Made by a program: the position numbers and the translations under genes | The notes under the pieces: generated by a model | Database searches by the model: none | Told to the model about the DNA's origin: nothing | Seen by the model: the letters and a program-made list of their open reading frames with translations, nothing else | Shown: positions 53,372-62,624 of the stretch, piece by piece | Numbering within the stretch: position 1 is the stretch's first letter | How the letters are laid out: each line of letters begins with the position of its first letter | Assembly: GCA_005405945.1 (NCBI GenBank) | Contig: BJHW01000001.1 | Coordinates: 7,812,001-7,876,000 of the forward strand | Origin: Streptomyces violaceusniger | Lineage (GTDB): Bacteria; Actinomycetota; Actinomycetes; Streptomycetales; Streptomycetaceae | Direction: 5' to 3' | Length of the DNA: 64,000 nucleotides

Positions 53372-54193
53372 TCAGAACGTCTGCAGCGTGACGAAGACGA
53401 CCCGGCGCTGCTCGCCCTCGCCCTCCACCTCGATCCGCACCCGCTGCCCCGGGCGCAGCATCCGCAACCCCCCGGCGTCGAAGGCCGCGGTGTCGAACGG
53501 CAGCGGGGTGCCGTCGTCCAGCAGCACGCTGCCGGCGCGGGTCTCGGGGTCGTACGTATAGGCGGTTCCCTGCATGTCCGCCAGCCTAGCCCTGGTGTGG
53601 GCGCCCACACCCAGGGCCACCGCCGCGCGCAGATCCCCTGCGGTGTCCACGTCGCGCCGTACCGAGTCCACCCCCGCCAGCTCGATCTCCCGCGCCCCCG
53701 ACGCGCGGTGCCGGTCCCGCGACGGGCCCCCGAAGGCGGGCGCGAGATCGGCGCCGGGCGCCGCCGAGAGCAGCGTGGTGCCCACCCCCGCGGCGTCCGC
53801 CAGGAAGGCGCGCGGGAAGCCGGAGGCGGCCTCGAGCACCAGGTCGAGCTCCACCGTCCGCAGGGCCGGGAGATCGGCGTTCAGCGCCGCGACGGCGGCC
53901 TCCGGGCGTTCCTCGCGGACCGCGCGGGCGCCGTGCGCCAGTGCCGCGTTCAGCCCGCGCCCCGGGGGGTCGGGCAGGATCCGGGCGCCGAGGGCCGACA
54001 GCTCACGTCCGGCGAGCGGGTCGTCGGTGACGACGGTCACCCCCCACACCCACCGGCTCGCCAGCGCCGCGCCCACCGTGTCCTGGGCGAACGCGAGGGC
54101 GAGCGAGGCCCGCGGACCGTCCCCCGCGGCGTCCGAGAGCCTGGTCTTGGCCCGTGACAGGGGCTTCAGCGGCACCACGAGGGTCCAGGTCAC
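53372..54193 (-). CDS. cofC: CofC/FbiD-type guanylyltransferase, fused to or followed by a cold-shock-like domain
   Basis: 273 residues as read. Residues 1-205 are a CofC/FbiD nucleotidyltransferase (TWTLVVPLKPLSRAKTRLSD, VVTDDPLAGRELSALGARIL, AALNADLPALR), which activates a 2- or 3-carbon phosphate for coenzyme F420. From residue 207 (an in-frame Met, 53575) comes a 67-residue cold-shock/OB-like domain: GTAYTYDPETRAGSVLLDDG and LRPGQRVRIEVEGEGEQRRV. The link is GAHTRARLAD. One more G in the three-G run at 53590-53592 would create a TAG stop (53586-53588) and make two genes, so the fusion may be artificial. GTG 54193. Confidence 0.8.
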   Translation of the reverse strand: MTWTLVVPLKPLSRAKTRLSDAAGDGPRASLALAFAQDTVGAALASRWVWGVTVVTDDPLAGRELSALGARILPDPPGRGLNAALAHGARAVREERPEAAVAALNADLPALRTVELDLVLEAASGFPRAFLADAAGVGTTLLSAAPGADLAPAFGGPSRDRHRASGAREIELAGVDSVRRDVDTAGDLRAAVALGVGAHTRARLADMQGTAYTYDPETRAGSVLLDDGTPLPFDTAAFDAGGLRMLRPGQRVRIEVEGEGEQRRVVFVTLQTF

Positions 54194-54364
54194 AGGGGCT
54201 CCGTTTCTTCCCACGGGCCCCATTCTGACCTGCTGCCCGGCTCGCCGAAGAGGTGCGGGGTTACGGTGTCCTCGACAGACGGGGTGCCTGGAGCGACACT
54301 TGTGCGGCTGCAGGGGACGACAGCAAGCCAGCAGGTCAGCAGGGTCCAAGAGAGGATGTTCCGA

Positions 54365-55123
54365 GTGTCCGGCCGCAGAATCGGCTTCTGGTACCGCGTG
54401 GCAGCGGTCTTGTGCAAACCGCCGCTGGTGGTTCTGTTCAAGCGGGACTGGCACGGAATGGAGCACATTCCCGCCGACGGTGGATTTATCACCGCGATCA
54501 ATCACAACTCGTATCTCGACCCGCTCTCCTACGCGCACTTCCAGTACAACACCGGAAGGGTGCCGCGCTTCCTCGCCAAGGCCGCCCTCTTCCGAGGCGG
54601 CTTCGTGGGCACCATGCTCCGCGGCACCGGCCAGATCCCCGTCTACCGCGAGTCCACCGACGCCGCCAACGCCTTCCGGTCCGCCGTGGACGCCATCAAC
54701 AAGGGCGAGTGCGTGGCCTTCTACCCCGAGGGCACCCTCACCCGCGACCCGGACATGTGGCCCATGCGCGGAAAGACCGGCGCGGCGCGGGTCGCGCTGC
54801 TCACCAAGGCCCCGGTCATCCCCGTCGCCCAGTGGGGCGCCAACGAGGCCGTGCCGCCGTACGCCAAGGAGAAGCGGGTCCGCCTCTTCCCCCGCAAGAC
54901 GCTCAGGGTGCACGCCGGCCCGCCGGTGGACCTGTCCGAGTTCTACGGCCAGGAGCCCACCGCCGAGGTCCTCAGGGCGGCCACCGACACCATCATGGAC
55001 GCCATCACCGAGCTCCTCTCCGAGGTGCGCGGTGAGCCGGCGCCCGCCCAGAGGTATGACCGGCCCACCCGGTCCAGCACCGACGGCCCGCCGCTCCCGC
55101 TGGCCGATGAGGAGAGCAAGTGA
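54365..55123 (+). CDS. 1-acylglycerol-3-phosphate acyltransferase family
   Basis: 252 residues. HX4D motif NHNSYLD (about 35-41), glycerol-phosphate binding FYPEGTLTRD (about 120), and IPVAQWGANE. Acylates lysophosphatidic acid in membrane lipid synthesis. GTG 54365 is chosen, 9 bases after AGAGG; ATG 54356 would sit on the ribosome site. Its stop overlaps the gpsA start (GTGA), which links two steps of phospholipid synthesis in one operon. Confidence 0.9.
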   Translation: MSGRRIGFWYRVAAVLCKPPLVVLFKRDWHGMEHIPADGGFITAINHNSYLDPLSYAHFQYNTGRVPRFLAKAALFRGGFVGTMLRGTGQIPVYRESTDAANAFRSAVDAINKGECVAFYPEGTLTRDPDMWPMRGKTGAARVALLTKAPVIPVAQWGANEAVPPYAKEKRVRLFPRKTLRVHAGPPVDLSEFYGQEPTAEVLRAATDTIMDAITELLSEVRGEPAPAQRYDRPTRSSTDGPPLPLADEESK

Positions 55124-56121
55124 CGCGCTGCGCCGTCTTCGGCACCGGCTCCTGGGGCACCGCCTTCGCGATGGTGCTCGCCGACGCGGGGTGCGAGGTG
55201 ACGCTGTGGGGGCGCCGGCCCGGTGTCGTCGAGGCCATCAACACCGGCCGCACGAATCCCGACTACTTCCCCGGGGTGCGGCTGCCCGACGGTGTGCGGG
55301 CCACCACCGACCCGGCCGAGGCCGCGGACGGCGCGAAGTTCAGCGTCTTCTCCGTGCCCTCCCAGACGCTGCGCGGCAACCTCTCCGACTGGGCCCCGCT
55401 GCTGGCCGCCGACACCGTGCTGGTCTCCCTGATGAAGGGCGTCGAACTCGGCACGGCCAAGCGGATGAGCGAGGTCGTCCAGGAGGTCGCCAAGGCGCCC
55501 GCGGAGCGCGTCGCGGTGCTCACCGGGCCCAACCTCGCCAAGGAGATCGCCGCCCGGCAGCCCGCCGCCGCCGTGGTGGCCTGCCCCGACGAGAGCGTGG
55601 CCCGCCGCCTCCAGACCGCCTGCCACACCGCGTACTTCCGCCCGTACACCAACACCGACGTGGTCGGCTGCGAGCTGGGCGGCGCGGTGAAGAACGTCAT
55701 CGCGCTGGCCGTGGGCATCGCCGACGGCATGGGCCTCGGCGACAACACCAAGGCGTCGCTCATCACCCGCGGCCTCGCCGAAACGACCCGGCTGGGCCTG
55801 GCGATGGGCGCCGACGCGCACACCTTCGCGGGCCTGGCGGGCATGGGCGACCTCGTCGCCACCTGCTCCTCCCCGCTCTCCCGCAACCACACCTTCGGCA
55901 CCAACCTGGGCCGCGGGATGACACTGGAGGAGACCATCGCGGTCACCAAGCAGACCGCGGAGGGCGTCAAGTCGTGCGAGTCGGTGCTGGATCTCGCCCG
56001 CCGCCACGACGTCGACATGCCCATCACCGAGACCGTCGTCGAGATCGTGCACGGCGGCAAACAGCCCCTTGTCGCACTCAAAGAGCTGATGTCCCGCAGT
56101 GCCAAGGCCGAGCGGCACTGA
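55120..56121 (+). CDS. gpsA: Glycerol-3-phosphate dehydrogenase [NAD(P)+]
   Basis: 333 residues. N-terminal nucleotide motif FGTGSWGTAFAMVLADAG; active-site lysine region GCELGGAVKNVIALAVG; GPNLAKEI and NHTFGTNLG as in the family. Makes sn-glycerol-3-phosphate from dihydroxyacetone phosphate, the backbone for the acyltransferase encoded upstream. GTG 55120 overlaps the upstream stop by 4 bases. Confidence 0.95.
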   Translation: MTRCAVFGTGSWGTAFAMVLADAGCEVTLWGRRPGVVEAINTGRTNPDYFPGVRLPDGVRATTDPAEAADGAKFSVFSVPSQTLRGNLSDWAPLLAADTVLVSLMKGVELGTAKRMSEVVQEVAKAPAERVAVLTGPNLAKEIAARQPAAAVVACPDESVARRLQTACHTAYFRPYTNTDVVGCELGGAVKNVIALAVGIADGMGLGDNTKASLITRGLAETTRLGLAMGADAHTFAGLAGMGDLVATCSSPLSRNHTFGTNLGRGMTLEETIAVTKQTAEGVKSCESVLDLARRHDVDMPITETVVEIVHGGKQPLVALKELMSRSAKAERH

Positions 56122-56155
56122 CGCCGCGCGGACCGCAAGGTAACCTCAACGCGAT

Positions 56156-57328
56156 ATGAGCAGCCAGACCCCTTCCCCAGGCCCTGTCCCGGCTTCCTCC
56201 GGAGGCGAGCGGCGGAAGCCGCGCGTCGCCGTCGTCTTCGGCGGCCGCAGCTCCGAGCACGCGATCTCGGTGGTCACCGCGGGCGCCGTGCTGCGTGCCA
56301 TCGACCGCGAGAAGTACGACGTGCTGCCGATCGGCATCACCACGGACGGCCGTTGGGCGCTGACCGCCGACGAGCCCGAGCGGATGGCCATCGCCAACCG
56401 CGAGCTGCCCAGCGTCGAACGGCTCGCCGAGTCCAGCGAGGGCTCGGTCGTCCTCCCGGTCGACCCGGGGAACCGCGAGGTCGTCTACAGCGAGCCGGGT
56501 GCGGTGCCCAAGGCGCTGGGCGACGTCGACGTCGTCTTCCCCATGCTGCACGGCCCGTACGGCGAGGACGGCACCCTTCAGGGGCTGCTGGAGCTCTCCG
56601 GGGTGCCGTACGTGGGCGCCGGGGTGCTCGCCTCCGCCGTGGGCATGGACAAGGAGTACATGAAGCGGGTGTTCGTCTCCTTCGGGCTGCCCGTCGGCCC
56701 GTACGAGGTGATCCGCCCCCGGGCCTGGGAGCAGGAACCTTCCGCCGCCCGCCAGAGGATCGTGGAGTTCGCCGAGGAGCACGGCTGGCCGCTCTTCGTG
56801 AAGCCCGCGCGCGCCGGCTCGTCCTTCGGCATCAGCAAGGTCGAGGGCCCTGCGGACCTGGACGCGGCCATCGAGGAGGCCAGGCGCCACGACCCGAAGG
56901 TCATCGTGGAGGCGCTGCTGCGCGGCCGCGAGATCGAGTGCGGGGTGCTGGAGTACGAGGACGGGCCGCGCGCCAGCGTGCCCGCCGAGATCCCGCCGGT
57001 CTCCTCCCACGCCTTCTACGACTTCGAGGCGAAGTACATCGACGCGGCGGACGGCATCGTGCCCGCGCCGCTGAGCGAGGAGCAGACCCGGCGGGTCCAG
57101 GAGCTCGCGGTGGCCGCCTTCGAGGCGGCGTCCTGCGAGGGGCTGGTGCGGGCCGACTTCTTCCTGCTGGACAGCGGTGAGTTCGTGATCAACGAGATCA
57201 ACACCATGCCCGGCTTCACCCCGATCTCGATGTACCCGCGTATGTGGCAGGAGAGCGGTGTGAGCTACCCCGAGCTGGTGGACCGGCTGCTGGAGGCCGC
57301 GCTGCGCCGCTCGACGGGGCTGCGCTAG
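56156..57328 (+). CDS. ddlA: D-alanine--D-alanine ligase
   Basis: ATP-grasp enzyme, 390 residues, making the D-Ala-D-Ala dipeptide for peptidoglycan. N-terminal motif FGGRSSEHAISVVTAGAV with the loop FPMLHGPYGEDGTLQGLLEL, lysine-grasp LFVKPARAGSSFGISKV and the Mg-binding FVINEINTMPGFTPISMYP. The Tyr/Phe region YVGAGVLAS fits the vancomycin-sensitive D-Ala type rather than D-Ala-D-Lac ligases. Starts 34 bases after gpsA. Confidence 0.94.
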   Translation: MSSQTPSPGPVPASSGGERRKPRVAVVFGGRSSEHAISVVTAGAVLRAIDREKYDVLPIGITTDGRWALTADEPERMAIANRELPSVERLAESSEGSVVLPVDPGNREVVYSEPGAVPKALGDVDVVFPMLHGPYGEDGTLQGLLELSGVPYVGAGVLASAVGMDKEYMKRVFVSFGLPVGPYEVIRPRAWEQEPSAARQRIVEFAEEHGWPLFVKPARAGSSFGISKVEGPADLDAAIEEARRHDPKVIVEALLRGREIECGVLEYEDGPRASVPAEIPPVSSHAFYDFEAKYIDAADGIVPAPLSEEQTRRVQELAVAAFEAASCEGLVRADFFLLDSGEFVINEINTMPGFTPISMYPRMWQESGVSYPELVDRLLEAALRRSTGLR

Positions 57329-57379
57329 CCGGACGGCCACGCCGGTCGCACGGGGCCGTGCCGGTCGCACGGGGTCGCG

Positions 57380-57877
57380 CTAGGCCACGCCCTTCGGGAC
57401 CGTCTTCTTGACGGCGGGGGCCAGGTCGAGCAGGGGGTTGATCTCGGGGGAGTACTTCCCGGGCACGGTCACCTCGACATAGGCCCGGCGCAGTACCGTG
57501 GTGAAGCGGTAGCCGTCGTCTCGCTTCTCCGGGAGCCATTCGACGCCGTTCACCTCGGCCGAATCGGTCTTGGAGCCCATCGCCTCCGGCCGGGGGACCC
57601 CGCAGCGCAGCTGTACGGCGGGGTCCCCCCACACGGCTGTGTAGTCCGAGGCGGGCTCGGCGGTGCCCCGCTTCAGCCCGTTCACGGTGTCGGGCAGTTC
57701 CTTGTGCAGCGCCCGGCATATCGCGGCCGCCTGTGGGGCCGGCGTGGGAACCGCGGGCGCCTTGGTGTCGTCGGAATCCCCGGTGAGGGAGCAACCCGCT
57801 ACTGGCACCAGGGCCAGAGCCACCGTGGCGGACAGCGGAACCAACCGTCGGGTGAGACTACGGTGTGCGGAATTCAC
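57380..57877 (-). CDS. DUF3515 lipoprotein
   Basis: 165 residues. Signal peptide with lipobox VALALVPVAGC (Cys 29), so a membrane-anchored exported protein; a Pro/Ala linker follows. The domain has CRALHKELPDTVNGL, AVWGDPAVQLRCGVPRP and WLPEKRDDGYRFTTVLRRAY. DUF3515 is common in actinobacteria and its function is unknown. GTG 57877. Convergent with ddlA. Confidence 0.85.
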   Translation of the reverse strand: MNSAHRSLTRRLVPLSATVALALVPVAGCSLTGDSDDTKAPAVPTPAPQAAAICRALHKELPDTVNGLKRGTAEPASDYTAVWGDPAVQLRCGVPRPEAMGSKTDSAEVNGVEWLPEKRDDGYRFTTVLRRAYVEVTVPGKYSPEINPLLDLAPAVKKTVPKGVA

Positions 57878-57897
57878 CGGCCGATCATACGGGGGAG

Positions 57898-58131
57898 CTA
57901 GAGATGGACGACCGGGCAGGTCAGGGTACGGGTGATCCCTTCCACTTGCTGGACTTTCGCGACCACCATGCGGCCGAGCTCATCGACCGTGTCGGCCTGG
58001 GCCCGCACGATCACGTCGTAGGGGCCCGTCACGTCCTCCGCCTGTATCACCCCGGGGAGCTTGGCGATGACGTCGGCCACGGTCGAGGCCCTGCCGACCT
58101 CGGTCTGGATCAGGATGTACGCCTGTACCAC
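57898..58131 (-). CDS. Lrp/AsnC ligand-binding (RAM) domain protein without HTH
   Basis: 77 residues from GTG 58131: MVQAYILIQTEVGRASTVAD, VTGPYDVIVRAQADTVDELG, then VEGITRTLTCPVVHL. It is an alone-standing alpha-beta effector domain of the Lrp/AsnC family. Such small proteins bind amino acids and oligomerise; the role here is unknown. Located between the lipoprotein gene and the divergent thiL. Confidence 0.88.
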   Translation of the reverse strand: MVQAYILIQTEVGRASTVADVIAKLPGVIQAEDVTGPYDVIVRAQADTVDELGRMVVAKVQQVEGITRTLTCPVVHL

Positions 58132-58267
58132 GGAACCTCCAGGGCGGCTACGAGGATCATGTGGAAAGAAGGGACGCCACGGTACCGCGTCGCCATGCGG
58201 CGCGGGGAGACCCGCGCGGGGAGCGCGGCGCGGCGGAAAGCGGTCACGAGCACGAAGGGGCGATGGG

Positions 58268-59236
58268 ATGAAGGGCACCGTGGGCGAGTTGGGGGAGTTC
58301 GGGCTCATCAGAGAGCTCACATCCCGGCTCACCACCACCCCGGCGGTGAGGTTGGGGCCCGGTGACGACGCCGCGGTCGTGGCCGCGCCCGACCGGAGGG
58401 TCGTGGCCAGTACGGACGTCCTGCTGGAGGGCAGGCACTTCCGCCGGGACTGGTCCACCGCCTATGACGTCGGCCGTAAGGCCGCGGCCCAGAACCTGGC
58501 CGACATCGCGGCCATGGGCGCCGTGCCGACCGCCCTGCTGCTCGGCCTGGTGGTCCCCGCCGATCTGCCGGTGACCTGGCCGGCCGAGCTGATGGACGGC
58601 ATCCGCGACGAATGCCAGGTGGCGGGCGCGGCCGTGGTGGGCGGTGACGTCGTGCGCGGGGACACCATCACCGTTGCCATCACCGCACTGGGCGATCTGC
58701 GCAACCACGAGCCGGTCACCCGATCCGGTGCCCAGCCCGGCGACGTTGTCGCCGTCACCGGGTGGCTGGGCTGGTCGGCGGCCGGACACGCGGTGCTCTC
58801 GCGCGGCTTCCGCTCGCCGCGGGCCTTCGTCGAGGCGCACCGGCGGCCGGAGCCGCCGTACCACGCCGGTCCCGCCGCCGCCGGGCTGGGCGCGACCGCG
58901 ATGACCGATGTGAGCGACGGGCTGGTGGCCGACCTCGGGCATATCGCGGAGGCCAGCAAGGTCCGCATCGATCTGCGCTCGGCGGACATCGACATCCCCT
59001 CGCAGATGTCGGACATCGGGCAGGCCGTGGGCGTCGATCCGCTCCAGTGGGTGCTCAGCGGGGGAGAGGACCACGCGATCGTGGCCACCTTCCCGCCGGA
59101 CGCCAAGCTGCCGGCCCGCTGGAAGGTGATCGGCGAGGTGCTCAACCCCTCGGCGCTGCCCCAGGTGACGGTGGACGGAGCCCCTTGGGCACACGGGGGC
59201 TGGGACCACTTCGGCGACGGCAAGAGCGCGGAGTGA
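58268..59236 (+). CDS. thiL: Thiamine-monophosphate kinase
   Basis: 322 residues, AIR synthase-like fold. GPGDDAAVV (about 34) and ASTDVLLEGRHFRRDW bind Mg2+ and nucleotide, NLADIAAMGA and VVGGDVVRGD are further family motifs, and MTDVSDGLVADL is the substrate-binding part. It phosphorylates thiamine monophosphate to the diphosphate needed by IlvB. ATG 58268, with AAGGGG upstream. thiD follows after a short repeat region. Confidence 0.93.
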   Translation: MKGTVGELGEFGLIRELTSRLTTTPAVRLGPGDDAAVVAAPDRRVVASTDVLLEGRHFRRDWSTAYDVGRKAAAQNLADIAAMGAVPTALLLGLVVPADLPVTWPAELMDGIRDECQVAGAAVVGGDVVRGDTITVAITALGDLRNHEPVTRSGAQPGDVVAVTGWLGWSAAGHAVLSRGFRSPRAFVEAHRRPEPPYHAGPAAAGLGATAMTDVSDGLVADLGHIAEASKVRIDLRSADIDIPSQMSDIGQAVGVDPLQWVLSGGEDHAIVATFPPDAKLPARWKVIGEVLNPSALPQVTVDGAPWAHGGWDHFGDGKSAE

Positions 59237-59265
59237 CGGTGCCGGGTGGCGGTGCTGTGCGGCCG

Positions 59266-59335
59266 TAAGGGCGTCGAGCGACCGTAAGGGTGCCGAGTGC
59301 ACCATAAGGGCGTCGAGCGACCGTAAGGGCGCCAT
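59266..59335 (+). repeat. 39-bp tandem repeat between thiL and thiD
   Basis: The unit TAAGGGCGTCGAGCGACCGT with continuing similarity occurs twice at a spacing of 39 bases; each unit itself contains two TAAGGG boxes. Located after thiL. Confidence 0.7.
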
Positions 59336-59379
59336 GGGGGACGTTCGGGGTGCCGGGTGCGCCGAGTAGATTCGGTCCC

Positions 59380-60219
59380 ATGGCTCTACCTCCCCGTGTC
59401 CCCCGCCCCGCCCATGACGGCTCGGCGCCCGTGCGCGTCCTCACCGTCGCCGGATCGGACTCCGGCGGCGGTGCGGGCATCCAGGCCGACCTGAAGACCA
59501 TGCTGGCCCTGGGCGCCCACGGCATGAGCGTGATCACCGCGGTGACGGCGCAGAACTCCCTGGGCGTCCAGGGCGCCTGGGAGCTGCCCGCCGAGGCCGT
59601 ACGGGCCCAGTTCCGCAGCGTGGCCGACGACATCGGCGTCCAGGCGGTCAAGACCGGCATGCTGGCGACCGCCGAACTGGTCGAGACCGTGGCCGCGCTG
59701 CTCGCGGACCTCACCGCGCCGGTGGTCGTCGATCCGGTCGGCGTCTCCAAGCACGGTGACCCGCTGCTGGCCACCGAGGCGCTCGACGCGGTCCGTACGA
59801 AGCTGCTGCCGACCGCGACCGTCGCCACGCCCAACCTGGACGAGGTGGCCCAGCTCACCGGCGTCCGGGTGGCGTCGGAGGAGGACCAGCGGCGGGCGGC
59901 CGGGGCGGTGCTGGGGCACGGCCCGCGGTGGGCGCTGATCAAGGGCGGCCATCTGCCCGGCGGTGACGCGGTGGACCTGCTCACCGACGGCACCGAGGAG
60001 CACTGGCTCCGGGCGCCCCGCCAGGACAACCGCCATACGCACGGCACGGGCTGCACCCTCGCCGCGGCCATCGCCACGTACCTGGCGGGCGGCTACGAGG
60101 TCCCTGAGGCCGTCACGGCGGCCAAGGACTACGTCACGGGCGCCATCGCGGCGGGCTTCCCCCTGGGCACGGGCATCGGCCCGGTCGACCACGGGTGGCT
60201 GCGGGAGGGGACTGGCTGA
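59380..60219 (+). CDS. thiD: Hydroxymethylpyrimidine/phosphomethylpyrimidine kinase
   Basis: 279 residues. VLTVAGSDSGGGAGIQADLK is the family signature, followed by GAHGMSVITAVTAQNS, VVVDPVGVSKHG, TPNLDEVAQLTG and HGTGCTLAAAIATYLAGG (phosphate anion hole with the catalytic region GCT). Two phosphorylations of HMP in thiamine synthesis. ATG 59380 is chosen; an earlier start would enter repeats. Same pathway as thiL upstream. Confidence 0.93.
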   Translation: MALPPRVPRPAHDGSAPVRVLTVAGSDSGGGAGIQADLKTMLALGAHGMSVITAVTAQNSLGVQGAWELPAEAVRAQFRSVADDIGVQAVKTGMLATAELVETVAALLADLTAPVVVDPVGVSKHGDPLLATEALDAVRTKLLPTATVATPNLDEVAQLTGVRVASEEDQRRAAGAVLGHGPRWALIKGGHLPGGDAVDLLTDGTEEHWLRAPRQDNRHTHGTGCTLAAAIATYLAGGYEVPEAVTAAKDYVTGAIAAGFPLGTGIGPVDHGWLREGTG

Positions 60220-60249
60220 GGGGTGCTGGGGTCTTCCGGCCGGGGGTAC

Positions 60250-60271
60250 CTCCCAGCGGTAGCTGGGGGAG
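60250..60271 (+). terminator. Hairpin after thiD
   Basis: CTCCCAGC and GCTGGGGGAG around GGTA. Hairpins of this type (CCCAGC ... GCTGGG flanked by GGGGGTA) are scattered in Streptomyces genomes, often at gene ends. Probably stops thiD. Confidence 0.5.
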
Positions 60272-60301
60272 ACTGAGGCGCCCCGGAGGCGAACCGAGCC
60301 C

Positions 60302-60340
60302 CAAAAATAAGGAGCCGGTCCACGCCATAGGTGGACCGGC
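60302..60340 (-). terminator. rpmB terminator
   Basis: On the minus strand GCCGGTCCAC pairs with GTGGACCGGC around a 7-base loop and is followed by TCCTTATTTTT. It lies 50 bases after the rpmB stop, a classical intrinsic terminator. Confidence 0.88.
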
Positions 60341-60389
60341 CTGGGCGTACCGGTTCCCGCTTGCGCGGGGAGGCCGTGCGACTAGACGA

Positions 60390-60575
60390 CTAGCGCGAAA
60401 CCTTGCCGGCCTTGATGCACGAGGTGCAGACGTTGAGCCGCTTCGGGGTGCGACCGACCACAGCGCGCACCGTCTGGATGTTGGGGTTCCAACGACGGCG
60501 GGTGCGGCGGTGCGAGTGCGAGATGTTGTTGCCGAAGCCCGGCCCCTTGCCGCAGACGTCGCAGTTGGCAGCCAC
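60390..60575 (-). CDS. rpmB: 50S ribosomal protein L28
   Basis: 61 residues: MAANCDVCGKGPGFGNNISH, then SHRRTRRRWNPNIQ and LNVCTSCIKAGKVSR. The two CxxC pairs (residues 5, 8 and 50, 53) mark the zinc-binding form. Streptomyces usually has a second, zinc-free L28 elsewhere that is induced by zinc starvation. Divergent from the DAK-family gene. Confidence 0.95.
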   Translation of the reverse strand: MAANCDVCGKGPGFGNNISHSHRRTRRRWNPNIQTVRAVVGRTPKRLNVCTSCIKAGKVSR

Positions 60576-60840
60576 GGGTTACTCCAAAGACGGGTCACCC
60601 TCGCTTCCCGCGAGGAGACAGGACACTGAACGGATGCCCCGGACGTTGCCTGGATCGTGGAGGATCGGCGGCGCCCGGGGGAATGGCCCGATTCGCATCG
60701 GGCAACCGGAGCAGCATACAACGGCCACTCCCGTACAACGAAACTATCATGGCTGCCCCGGCACCCGCCGAGGGCGGCGGCTACCCTGCGATGACGCGTT
60801 GCCCGCCCCCGCCCCCAGCAGCCTCCGAGGAGGACCTTTC

Positions 60841-62624
60841 GTGCCGCACACGCTCGATGCCGATGCGGTACGGACCTGGTGCGGGCTCGCCCTCGACGCG
60901 CTGGGCCGGGCCCGTGCGGACATCGACGCGATCAACGTCTATCCGGTCGCGGACGGGGACACCGGCACCAATCTGTATCTGACCGTCGAGTCCGCCGCCC
61001 GGGCCGTCGACGCCGCCTTCGACGGCCACGCGACCTCGGCCGCCGCGTCCCGTCCCACCCTCGCCGATGTGGTGCGCGCCATGGCCCATGGCGCGCTGAT
61101 CGGCGCGCGGGGCAACTCCGGCACGATCCTGGCGCAGCTGCTGCGCGGCATGGCGGACGTCCTGGCCGACGGCACGCCGGACGGGGGCGCGGACACAGAC
61201 GAGGACGAGGCGGACGGGGGCCCGGGCGCAGACGAGGCGGACGGGCTGCGGCGGGCGCTGCGGCGCGCGGTCGACCTCGCCTACCTGGCCGTCGCGCACC
61301 CCGTCGAAGGCACCGTCCTTACGGTCGCCGTGGCCGCCGCGGAGAGCGCGGAACGGGCCACGGGCGGCGTTGCCACGGTGGCCCGTGCCGCGTACGAGGG
61401 CGCCCGTACGGCGCTCCAGGCCACCCCCGGCCAGCTCGACGTCCTCGCCCGCGCGGGGGTGGTCGACGCGGGCGGCTACGGCCTGGTGACGGTCCTGGGC
61501 GGGCTCGCCCAGGCCCTGTCGGGCGAGGCCCCGAGGCGCCCGCCCCGGACCGCCCCGGCCGTGACGCCTTGGCTTCCCCCGTGCCGCACGGGCAGGACCT
61601 GGCGGGCTGCTCCACCGACGGCGCCCCGGACGGCGGGCCCGCCTTCGAGGTGATCTACCTCCTGGAGGCCGACGACACGGCCGTGACCGCCCTGCGGGAG
61701 CGGCTGGACGCCCTCGGCGACTCCCTCGTGGTCGTCGGCGGCGACGGCCTGTGGAACGTCCACGTCCATGTGGACGACGCGGGGGCGGCCGTGGAGGCGG
61801 GCATCCAGGCCGGGCGCCCGTACCGCATCCGGATCACCCACTTCGACGGCGCCGCCGTCCGTAAGGCGGGCACCGACGGTCCGGACCGCCCGGGCCCGGC
61901 CATCGTCCTGCCGGACCAGTCCGGCGCCCAGGGCCCCACCGGCGGCCCGCGCGCCGAGCGCGCGCCCCGTGCCGTGGTCGCCGTCGTCCCCGGCGACGGG
62001 CTCGCCGCGCTGTGCGCCGAGGCGGGCGCGACCGCGGTCGCCACCCGCCCCGGGGAGCCGCCCGCCAGCGGTGAGCTGGTCGACGCGGTCCGCCGGGCGC
62101 GGGCCCGGGAGGTCGTGCTGCTGCCGAACGACACCGAGCTGCACCACACGGCGGCCGCGGCCGCGGCCCAGGCCCGCGCCGAGGGCGTACGGGTCGCGGT
62201 GATCCCCACCCGCTCGGCCGTCCAGGGCATCGCCGCGCTCGCCGTCCACGAGCCCGGCCGCAGCTTCGACGAGGACGTGGTCGCCATGACCTCGGCCGCG
62301 GGCGCCACTCGCTACGCGGAACTGGCCGTCGCCGAGCGCCAGTCCTGGACCATGGCCGGGGTGTGTCAGGCCGGGGACGTCCTGGGCATGATCGACGGCG
62401 ATGTGGCGGTGATCGGCTCGGAGCTGGCCGCGACCGCCGAGACGGTGCTGGACCGGATGCTGGCGGCGGGCGGTGAGATGGTCACGCTGGTGCTCGGCGC
62501 GGGCCTTCCGGACGAGGTCGCGGAACGGCTGGAGCGGCATGTGCGGGAGGGGCACTTCGCCGTCGACACGGTCGTCTACCACGGCGGTCAGCCCACCGCG
62601 CCGCTGATCATAGGCATCGAATGA
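60841..62624 (+). CDS. DAK-domain protein, DegV/YloV type, apparent frameshift
   Basis: GTG 60841 after GAGGAGGACC. The N-terminal DhaL/Dak2-like domain starts LDADAVRTWCGLALDALGRA and contains NVYPVADGDTGTNLYLTVES (nucleotide and Mg site) and GARGNSGTILAQLLRG. The frame breaks after LSGEAP at the four-C run 61529-61532; one added C joins EAPAPDRPG and the C-terminal domain (FEVIYLLEADDTAVTALRER to QPTAPLIIGIE) for about 594 residues. In Firmicutes the equivalent protein is a fatty acid kinase (FakA) partner of DegV. It precedes recG as in many bacteria. An acidic insertion (GGADTDEDEADGGPGADEAD) sits at about residue 115. Confidence 0.87.

Noticed and set aside
59237..59379. Thiamine riboswitch before thiD
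   Set aside because: No THI-box motif (CTGAGA and GACC-type core) found; only tandem repeats are present.
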